A stretch of 27,574 bases of DNA from an uncultured Kiritimatiellota bacterium. Lineage in GTDB: Bacteria > Verrucomicrobiota > Kiritimatiellia > RFP12 > UBA1067. Location: the NCBI GenBank assembly GCA_934635045.1, contig CAKTZA010000053.1:1-27574 (forward strand), written 5' to 3'. Positions within the stretch are counted from its first letter, which is position 1, and the number at the start of each line of letters is the position of its first letter. The notes below the pieces were generated by a model. That model was not told the origin of the DNA, made no database searches, and saw only the letters and a program-made list of their open reading frames with translations. The translations under genes and the position numbers were made by a program. Below, piece after piece: positions 8,064 to 14,274 of this stretch.

Positions 8064-9470
8064 CTATCGGATGCAGAAAAGGAAGCCTTCTTTCTTGGGG
8101 ACGCGCAATCTCGACTTCTCCCGCGCGCTCAACGAGCCGCGCGGCACAAGCTCAACCTGACGTGCGCGGAACGGCGCGCGGACGTTGCCGTCCGCATCAC
8201 AGAATCCGCCAGTCGGCAGAACGAAAGCCAGTTCGGCGCCCGTATTCTCGTAAATGCTGACGGTCTCAACTGTCCCCTGTACGCCTCTGTCGTTTTCATG
8301 GGCTCCCATTTCCCTTCGGCGGTCCTTATCTCCCATCCGTCGCGCAAATCCAAGTCTGCCTTCGGATTCCAGCCGAGGAAGTCCCGCGCGTCAGGAACGT
8401 CTCCCCCGTCTGGATGCGCGCTCTTCCAGGCGGCCACCACGCTTGGCGTGCGCGCAACCGCCATCAGGCTGTGAATCGTCGGCTGCCCCAATTCATCGCC
8501 GACATGCCAGCCGACCAGACGCGAATCGTCCGCCCCGTATGCCCTGGCAAGATTATAGCAGCCGTCGTGAACGTAGTCTTCGATCGGCAGTTCCGGCGTG
8601 TAAAGCCGCTGCCCGTGCGTCATCGATCCCAGATTGACAAAGTAGGGCATCAGGACAAAGTCCTCCGCCGGCTCCACATAGGGCAGCGGCCTGATGTTCC
8701 AGATCCATGACAGCGGCTCGCGCGGGAACAGCAGCTGCCGATAGGCGAAACCGTACTTCTCGGCGCACGCCTTGCGCCAATTCAGAATGCTGTCGTCAAA
8801 TTTCCCCGGCGCCTGCAGACGATTCAAGGAGGGCTTCAGACCGCACATCGCAAGATCCAGGCTCCGCAGCCAGTCAAGATCCCCCGGCAGGTGGCTGACA
8901 ATCCGCGCGCCATTCTGCCGTGGGTAGAGCGAGTAGACGTCAAAGCCCTTGACATTGGCCGTCGCATAGAAGTTGAATGTCGCGACCCCGTCTTTAAGAG
9001 TGTAGAACGTGCGCAGGAAGCAAAGATAGCCGCGCAATCCGCCCATTTTGCGTCACCCGTCACGGCGAGCATTGTCTCGCACAGGCGCATCCATGTGACC
9101 GTCGTGCAGGTTTCCTGCAGCGACCGGTAGGCAAAGGGCTGCTTGCGCGCGCCGTGAAACCACTGCTCGCAGCTTGCGCACCCCCCGGCCAGGTTGATCT
9201 CTTCGCGCAGGATGTCTTCAGCCGTCATTGTCGCCGCCGTGAGCAGTTCTTTTGCACGGAGGCTCTCCTTGCCCTCTTTCTCAAGAAGCGCCTGCGCGTA
9301 ATCCACGATCCCCTGATAGCAGCTCATCATTTCGTATGCCTTGCTGCGAATGCAGCTCTTTCGGACATAGCTCCACGGCGTATTGACGTCATAATCGGGA
9401 TCGTTGCGATCGGAAACGGAAACCCCCTTCAGCGCAAAATCAACCAAACGCGGCCCCTTATGAAACTCTC
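8064..9470 (-). pseudogene. Frameshifted glycoside hydrolase remnant, GH127/DUF1680-like section plus clan-A-like section
   Basis: Coding-like sequence runs through three frames. The upstream part (about 9470-9020) has GH127/DUF1680 features: SLQETCTTVTWMRLCETM and AVTGDAKWAD match the family's conserved E-T-C and T-G-D..Y/WAD region. The frame then changes near 9010. The second part (about 9015-8275) contains RLVGWHVGDELGQ, resembling the acid/base segment of clan GH-A enzymes, and LGWNPKADLDL. A further one-base shift in a C4/G4 run at 8274-8277 leads to the last part, which ends SIYENTGAELAFVLPTGG...KKEGFLFCIR with a stop at 8064. There is no proper start codon; the 5' end abuts the 27-bp inverted repeat at 9476. 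Whether the two sections were one gene or were joined by deletion cannot be decided by eye. It is probably non-functional unless the shifts are sequencing errors. Confidence 0.65.
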
Positions 9471-9475
9471 ACTTC

Positions 9476-9558
9476 CTCCGTGCCTCCGTGGCTCCGTGTG
9501 AGATTCTCCGGACCAGCGCGTTCGGGCGAGGCTCACACGGAGCCACGGAGGCACGGAG
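9476..9558. repeat. Perfect 27-bp inverted repeat, CACGGAG family
   Basis: Left arm 9476-9502 and right arm 9532-9558 are perfect reverse complements around a 29-nt loop. The arms are built from repeated CACGGAG/CTCCGTG units. A relative lies at 12411-12576. It sits between two broken glycosidase genes, so it is likely a non-autonomous palindromic (MITE/REP-like) element; the mobilising enzyme is unknown. The remaining bases between 9559 and 9617 include a short palindrome (GGCCATCAGATGGCC, 9612-9626) and no gene. Confidence 0.85.
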
Positions 9559-9616
9559 TTCCGAGGCAAATTGGACGTATGCGCGAGGCCTGCGAACAGC
9601 ATCGCGTCAGCGGCCA

Positions 9617-10700
9617 TCAGATGGCCTCCTGGGGCTTGGCTAATAAGCGGGGGGGGTATTGGAATCGTGCGCGAACGCGCCCACGCGGCTTCTGCCGCGC
9701 CGTACGGAGGCCCTGCGCCCCACGCTCGCGAATCCCCTTCTCAACATTACGGCTGGAATGATACCAAATTTCGTTTCCCCACGCAACTGCGGCGGCCACA
9801 CAGGCCAGGGCTTCAGCATGAAAAGAGGATCCTTTCATCGAGGAACAGACAGACGTCGTCCGCATCATTGGTCTGTCGCGCGCGGCCTGCACCATCGCGT
9901 CCCACCCCCAGCCCCAGTAGGTCGGCGACGCGCGGAACGCGCCGAGGCCGTCCACCTCGTAGGCCGCGCTCTGCGGCGCGACGTAGCCGAGCCAGCCGTC
10001 GACGAGGGCGTCGCCCGTCTCGAAGCGCGCGTCCTTCGCGTGCCGCGCCGCGAAGTCGGCGAAGACGCGATCGACGCGCGCGGCGGACAGGTCCTCGTCC
10101 GCCGCCCGGTCGAACGCCCACCAGAAGAGGTGGCTGTCGCCCGGCTCGGACGCCACCAAGTCAAAGCGGAAACGCCCCCTCTCGGCGTCATGCGGCGTGG
10201 CGAAGTCATGTGCCGGACGGGCGTTCAACGGAAAGTCGACGGGGCGCGGCCGAGCCGACCTCCAGCGGAATCGCGACGACCGTGACGCGGCGGAAGGCCA
10301 CGTTGCGGTCGAGGACGAGCTCGTGGCGCAGCGTCACGCCGTCGAGCGTGCAGACGCTGCGGTAGCCGAACGGGTAGTGCACCGTGTCCGCGAACGTCAG
10401 CCGGTAGGGTCTGTCCCCGACCAGCGCATACGGCGTGAACTGGTGCATCCAGACGCAGTTCTCGAATGCGGACGAGAACATTTTCTGCCGCGTGAACGGC
10501 TGGCGGCCGACGTAGTTCAGCTCGAAGAGGCCCGCAATGTCCGAGACCTTCGCCGAGATGCGCCCCGACTGGTAGAACCCGCGCCGCACGCCGAACCCCT
10601 CCCGTGCGTACGGCAGTCCGTCCGCGTCAAACCCGTCGATCGCCCCGCACGCGGCAAGGGACACGGCACCTCCCAAAAGAATTCCGATACGTGTTCTCAT
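9617..10700 (-). pseudogene. Frameshifted six-hairpin-like glycosidase lipoprotein gene, 3' end lost
   Basis: The start is placed at the ATG at 10700 (MRTRIGILL...), 9 nt after a GAGAAG motif; the signal sequence ends in SLAAC|G, a lipobox, implying a lipoprotein. An ATG two codons earlier (10706) is an alternative. About 150 codons of a beta-sandwich-like region follow in one frame to near 10241. There a run of four G (10241-10244, plus strand) carries an apparent one-base insertion, and the protein continues in the next frame (DFPLNARPAHDF...) with FETGDALVDGWLGY and SPTYWGWGWDAM, reminiscent of (alpha/alpha)6-barrel enzymes such as GH63/MGH1-like families. Similarity fades after about 9850 and the frame ends without a recognisable domain end. 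A G8 run lies at 9649-9656. If the insertion is a sequencing error, the N-terminal half would be intact but the gene would still be truncated. Confidence 0.6.
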
Positions 10701-10735
10701 TTTCATTTTCTTCTCGTTTGTCCTACAGAAAGCAT

Positions 10736-11953
10736 TCAATAAAGGAACCCGAATAGCCACAGCGGAATCTTGTTGCCAAATCCGACCTCGACTCCGTCGT
10801 TGACGACAAAGCTGTCCGGCACATCCCGAATCTGGTCAAAGCCCTTCCCCTTTCCGCCCACCTCGAAGAGATACCGGTCATCGACCCGAAAATCGCCCGC
10901 TGGGGGACAGGACACCTGATGACCTGCCGCGCGAAGCTGATTGAGGAAGTACGTCTCACGGACCGCACCCGCCTGTGGGGCACCCTCCAGCGCATACATG
11001 AGGTTGGTGTCCCCCAAGAATATCTTCTCTGGTCTGGAGAGGTTCTTGAGCTTGTCCGCTCCCGTCGAGAGCGACGCCACCAATTCCGCACGCTCCAGTG
11101 CGCCAAACATCTTCAATCCCAAGTTTCGGTTTGTCTCCAGCTCCCGGTACAGCGCCGACATGTTCGGCTGCTGTGGGCAGCTGGACGCCAAGACCATCAG
11201 CATCCGCTTCGTCTTTCGGATCGTTGCGACCGTCACGTCCTCGACGGCGGGGAAGTCCACGTCCAGCACCGTGTTGACGATCGCGACAAGCCGCTCCGCG
11301 AACTGCGCGGAAACGTCATTGAACAGCGGATAGTACCCCGAGACCAGGTATTTCTCGAAGAGCGGCAGTATCTTCACCTGTGCGCAAATGTCCCCGGCCA
11401 TCTTGCGGTGTGACACGAGAATGTCCTCCAGACGAACCGCATCTGTCTCCAAGACCGACGTGAACGACAGAAACTCGCGAAACGACAGACCCTTCAGGTT
11501 GTAGACGGCCTGTCGCCGAGACAAGTCCGCGCTCCCCTTGCTCAGCTTGAGTATCGAAGAGCCGCTGTAAACCACATTCAGCTGCGGATAGAAGTCGGCG
11601 ATCGTCTTGATGACCCTTGACCACTCCGGCAGATGATGGACCTCATCGATGAACAGGTGCGTGTAGCCATGCGAATTGAAGTAGTCGACGGCCTCCATGA
11701 TGTCGTGCGACGAAAACCAGATGTGGTCAGCCGCAAGATAGACCGCACGTTCGCTCTGCGCGCCAAACGTCTCGCGGATATGCTGAAGGATCAGCGTCGT
11801 CTTGCCCGTCCCCTTGGGCCCCTTGATGCAGATGAGGCGATCCCTCCAGTCTATCCTGGCCTGCAAGTATCGACGAAACCTCATCGACACCGATGAAACA
11901 AGACGCGCCGAAGAGTCCAAGAGCGTTCTTATGTTCGTATCTGCATCTTCCAT
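10736..11953 (-). CDS. AAA_14/DUF4143-type P-loop ATPase
   Basis: The 405-residue protein has Walker A GPKGTGKTT (45-53), Walker B HLFIDEVHH (99-107), a sensor-like VYSGSSIL (128-135) and the motif LKGLSFREFLSF, the order found in AAA_14 ATPases with a C-terminal DUF4143 domain. The C-terminal part (about 300-405, including KIFLGDTNLMYAL, ETYFLNQLRAAGH and YLFEVGGKGKG) resembles the nuclease-like fold of DUF4143. These proteins are widespread and often multi-copy; their role is unknown, with links to stress or defence proposed. No signal peptide is seen. It is a single gene with its own AT-rich promoter region, ending 36 bp before the broken lipoprotein gene. Its neighbourhood of repeats and pseudogenes suits a horizontally moving gene. 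Confidence 0.85.
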   Translation of the reverse strand: MEDADTNIRTLLDSSARLVSSVSMRFRRYLQARIDWRDRLICIKGPKGTGKTTLILQHIRETFGAQSERAVYLAADHIWFSSHDIMEAVDYFNSHGYTHLFIDEVHHLPEWSRVIKTIADFYPQLNVVYSGSSILKLSKGSADLSRRQAVYNLKGLSFREFLSFTSVLETDAVRLEDILVSHRKMAGDICAQVKILPLFEKYLVSGYYPLFNDVSAQFAERLVAIVNTVLDVDFPAVEDVTVATIRKTKRMLMVLASSCPQQPNMSALYRELETNRNLGLKMFGALERAELVASLSTGADKLKNLSRPEKIFLGDTNLMYALEGAPQAGAVRETYFLNQLRAAGHQVSCPPAGDFRVDDRYLFEVGGKGKGFDQIRDVPDSFVVNDGVEVGFGNKIPLWLFGFLY

Positions 11954-11966
11954 ATCGTCTCAAATG

Positions 11967-12026
11967 TTAGTATTTACGAATACTAAACGAAATCGTTATT
12001 TAGTATCTTTAGATACGCATAGTATA
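11967..12026 (-). promoter_or_regulatory. AT-rich promoter region of the ATPase gene with two dyads
   Basis: The minus strand has a TATACT -10 candidate (12021-12026). Downstream are two perfect dyads: GTATCT/AGATAC with a 2-nt loop (12003-12016) and TTAGTATT/AATACTAA with a 4-nt loop (11967-11986). TAGTAT occurs three times on the plus strand (11968, 12001, 12020). The dyads lie between promoter and start codon, suiting an operator or an mRNA structure. No clear Shine-Dalgarno precedes the ATG at 11953. Confidence 0.45.
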
Positions 12027-12076
12027 TCATATTTATTGTGCGCCCTGCGTTCCTCACCCACATTCCTCAATTTCAG

Positions 12077-12238
12077 TCACTCGAACGGGGCCTGTCCCCA
12101 CGGCCCCAGGCAAGATCCAGCCCGCCCCCGGCTTTGGACGCCTCGCGCGTCAGCGCATAGCGGTGCGGACGCGGCGAACGACAGCGCGACCGCGAGAAGC
12201 GCGTGACAGCGGATGCGTAGACCATTCCCAAGTTTCAT
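12077..12238 (-). pseudogene. Truncated 5' end of a secreted-protein gene
   Basis: The 53-codon frame starts MKLGNGLRIRCHALLAVAL and continues into SFAASAPLCA, a complete signal peptide with a cleavage site near ...LCA|DA. Only about 25 low-information residues then precede the stop. The promoter upstream is good, so this looks like the surviving front end of an exported protein whose body was deleted. A genuine short secreted peptide cannot be excluded. The original family is unknown. Confidence 0.45.
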
Positions 12239-12245
12239 GGCGCGT

Positions 12246-12275
12246 ATTCTATCACACCGCACATCGCGAAAGCAA
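12246..12275 (-). promoter_or_regulatory. Leaderless-type promoter of the truncated secreted-protein gene
   Basis: On the minus strand TTGCTT (12270-12275), an 18-bp spacer and TAGAAT (12246-12251) are followed after exactly 7 nt by the ATG at 12238. The layout is the same as the pseudouridine synthase promoter. Farther upstream TTGTCAAAA occurs twice, 19 bp apart (12282-12308), possibly a binding site. Confidence 0.5.
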
Positions 12276-12410
12276 TCCTCATTTTGACAAAAGTTGCGCT
12301 TTTTGACAACGCCAGGACGCTGCGCGCAACCGCGAAACGACGCAAAAACCGCAACAGCCTTTGCTTATCCTAAAAATCGCAGTTGAAGTTCACCCGAATC
12401 TTTGTAAGCG

Positions 12411-12576
12411 CACACGGAGGAACGGAGACACGGAGTTTCTCCAAGACATCACACGTCGTGGCGCAGTGCGCGCTTTCACCCGTCGGGTGAACAGGCAGGC
12501 CCGCAGACGGGACGAGTCAGTTGCTCAATTCGGCTTGAAATCAGCTCTTTTATCCGCGTCTCCGTGCCTCCGTGTG
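12411..12576. repeat. Inverted repeat with 19-bp arms, CACGGAG family
   Basis: The arms are 12411-12429 (CACACGGAGGAACGGAGAC) and 12558-12576; they are reverse complements with one mismatch and flank 128 bp of unrelated sequence that includes a small CACCC/GGGTG hairpin (12478-12490). The units are the same as in the 9476-9558 repeat. The whole stretch 12309-12650 contains no convincing gene and looks like mobile-element debris. Confidence 0.75.
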
Positions 12577-12639
12577 AGACGTTCGATTTTCAACTGCTTT
12601 TTCCGCATTGAATTCTTCACGGCGAGACTGTATCACCCG

Positions 12640-12660
12640 AACTGTATCACTCATGTCTGA
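12640..12660 (+). repeat. Degenerate RAYT-element end
   Basis: TGTCTGACCC here recurs at the 3' end of the transposase remnant (14247-14256), and the preceding bases (ATCACTCA) loosely match its CACCATTAG box. It probably marks another REP-like insertion point. Evidence is limited to a short match. Confidence 0.3.
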
Positions 12661-12821
12661 CCCTTATTCCGGCCGCATTTCGCAATGAAGCGATGTCTGC
12701 CAATCACTCCCACCCTCGGATGTGTACAACCGCGTGGTGTCGTTCTGAAATCCGCCAGCATCTCCGCCGTAAGTTCAGCGGGGAATGTTGAATTTCCGTT
12801 CTGATGGTTCTGCATCGTCAT
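12651..12821 (-). CDS. Small 56-residue ORF downstream of the Nudix gene
   Basis: The ORF (MTMQNHQNGNSTFPAELTAE...) has AAGGAAAG 10 nt before its ATG and follows the Nudix stop by 68 bp. A three-codon ATG-AAG-AAA-TGA overlaps its start. Its last codons (NKGQT) are read from the GGGTCAGACA repeat-end motif, so the 3' end may come from an inserted element and the real gene may be truncated. No family is recognised and it has no membrane segment. It may be chance coding. Confidence 0.3.
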   Translation of the reverse strand: MTMQNHQNGNSTFPAELTAEMLADFRTTPRGCTHPRVGVIGRHRFIAKCGRNKGQT

Positions 12822-12889
12822 TTCTTCATCTTTCCTTTTTGGCTATATGAATTTCGTTTACAAGCTGGCGTTGGCCTTTCGGCTTTCGT

Positions 12890-13765
12890 TTAGGGGTTGA
12901 TCCTCCTGCGGTAGAGTTTCGCAGGGGCGTGGGCGCGACCTCCGAGGTCTTCCCACTCGCCCTCGCACACTTCCACAAGCGGCTCCTTCGTCGCCGTGAG
13001 CTGGCGACGGAAGCTCGGGATGTTGGCCGCGCTGACGGAGGAGCGCGTGAGGTACTGATAGACGTCGATGTAGTTGGAAAGCGTGAACTTCTCCGGCAGG
13101 AAGAAGAACACGAGCTTCTTCGTGTCGAACGAGAGCATCCGCAGGAACGCCTGCGCGATGATCTGGGCATGGTCGAACGCGAGCGGATTGTCCGCGACCG
13201 ACAGGACCGTGCCGCCGCCGAGATCCTCCTCGCGATAGGTGCCGGACAGGCAGAACGCCGGCTTCCCGTCCTCGTAGAACGGGAGATAGAACCGTCCATG
13301 CCTGATGGTCGGCGACTTGAGGAGAAGCCACCTTGCCACCGCCGCATCGTCGCCGCCCTTGACATGGCAGCCCTGACCGCGCTTGTGGACGGAGACGAAG
13401 GCATTCGAGATGATCCACGCCCGCATGTCGCGGTCCGGCTTCGAGAACACGCCGACGGGAATGAGGCGGTCGGCCTCCAGGGCGGTCTCCTCGCGGAGTT
13501 CGCGCCGCGCCCCCGCGTCCACGGTCTCCGTCGGACGGATGAATCCGCCCGGCAGCGCCCAGCATCCCGCGAACGGCCATTGCCCGCGCCTGATGAACAG
13601 CACCTCAAGGGCGAATTCCGGGTTCTCCCGCCATTTCCCCTTGCCGAGTTCGCTGTAGGCCGGACGCACGGCGACGATGTCCGCCGTGACGCTCGGCTTC
13701 GGGTACTTGCCGAGCGTCTTGCGGTACGCCTCGATCCTCGCCACGTCCTCTTGTGTCTGCGTCAT
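12890..13765 (-). CDS. NrtR-like Nudix protein with C-terminal winged helix
   Basis: The 291-residue protein has a Nudix domain at about 25-200. The Nudix box spans 74-96 (G74, E80, R88-E89, E92-E93), with Ala95 in place of the last Gly, so metal-binding residues are retained. Residues about 215-290 (FFFLPEKFTLSNYIDVYQYL...IPSFRRQL) match the winged-helix domain of NrtR-type regulators, which bind ADP-ribose and control NAD metabolism. Some family members keep hydrolase activity. No NAD gene is adjacent, so the regulatory target is unknown, and a plain ADP-ribose or sugar-nucleotide hydrolase with a fused helix domain is an alternative. The ATG has only a weak ribosome-binding site; promoter upstream. 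Confidence 0.85.
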   Translation of the reverse strand: MTQTQEDVARIEAYRKTLGKYPKPSVTADIVAVRPAYSELGKGKWRENPEFALEVLFIRRGQWPFAGCWALPGGFIRPTETVDAGARRELREETALEADRLIPVGVFSKPDRDMRAWIISNAFVSVHKRGQGCHVKGGDDAAVARWLLLKSPTIRHGRFYLPFYEDGKPAFCLSGTYREEDLGGGTVLSVADNPLAFDHAQIIAQAFLRMLSFDTKKLVFFFLPEKFTLSNYIDVYQYLTRSSVSAANIPSFRRQLTATKEPLVEVCEGEWEDLGGRAHAPAKLYRRRINP

Positions 13766-13798
13766 GATGGATTTGCCTTATTTGGGTTGACGCCGCAT

Positions 13799-13827
13799 AT
13801 TATATCGTATTGCTCATTTAGCCACAA
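13799..13827 (-). promoter_or_regulatory. Promoter of the Nudix gene
   Basis: On the minus strand TTGTGG (13822-13827) and a perfect TATAAT (13799-13804) are separated by 17 bp. The start codon is 33 nt downstream of the -10. The 13830-13886 interval beyond it holds nothing recognisable. Confidence 0.65.
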
Positions 13828-13886
13828 GGGGGTGTTTCAAGATTTTCCTCCCCCGTATGCGATTCGCGGGGACGCAATAAAATAAG

Positions 13887-14220
13887 GGCGCGTTGCGACG
13901 TTTTCCTGCGTGGAGGTGCTGGCGTATTGCTTCATGAGCAACCACTTCCACATCCTCGTCTACGTGCCGGATCCCCGCGAGCTGTCGGACGACGAGCTCC
14001 TGGCCCGCATCCGCGCGCTTTACTCCGGGACGGCCCGAGACGTCCGGCCGAACTGCGCGCGGCTCTCGGAATCGCCAGCGCGAACTTCTTCACGGCCCGC
14101 TACCTGACGCCGCTTGCGAAGTCGGGCTACATCGCGGTTGCAGGAGGCGAGAAGAATCGCTATCTGCCCGGCAAGCAGTACAGGATTCTGCGCAAGGGAA
14201 AGGTGGTGGTCCGTGCCTAA
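13887..14220 (+). mobile_element. RAYT/IS200-like (Y1) transposase remnant, middle and 3' part
   Basis: The first frame reads EVLAYCFMSNHFHILVYVP, containing the HUH (HFH) metal-binding motif of REP-associated tyrosine transposases, and ends shortly after RIRALYS. The frame then changes and continues as RPAELRAALGIASANFFTAR...GKQYRILRKGKVVVRA, a helix-turn-helix-like tail ending in TAA at 14218-14220. The 5' end is missing and the usual catalytic Tyr region between the two parts is deleted, so it is inactive. Bases 13887-14027 match 16670-16810 with four differences, all transitions. It is the only coding trace on the plus strand in this area, together with its partner. Confidence 0.8.
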
Positions 14221-14256
14221 CCCCACCACTTTTACCCCACCATTAGTGTCTGACCC
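14219..14256 (+). repeat. 3' terminal repeat of the RAYT element
   Basis: These 38 nt, starting at the transposase stop codon, match the reverse complement of 16490-16527 at 31 of 38 positions, including blocks AACCCCACCAC, CCCCACCATTAG and CTGACCC. Such repeats at element ends are the expected substrates of RAYT transposases. The 14257-14274 remainder is non-coding. Confidence 0.7.
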
Positions 14257-14274
14257 AAGGACCCTCAGTTTGAA

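Noticed and set aside
12284..12308. Two TTGACA boxes as a plus-strand promoter
   Set aside because: No matching -10 or plus-strand gene follows; more likely part of the minus-strand upstream region.
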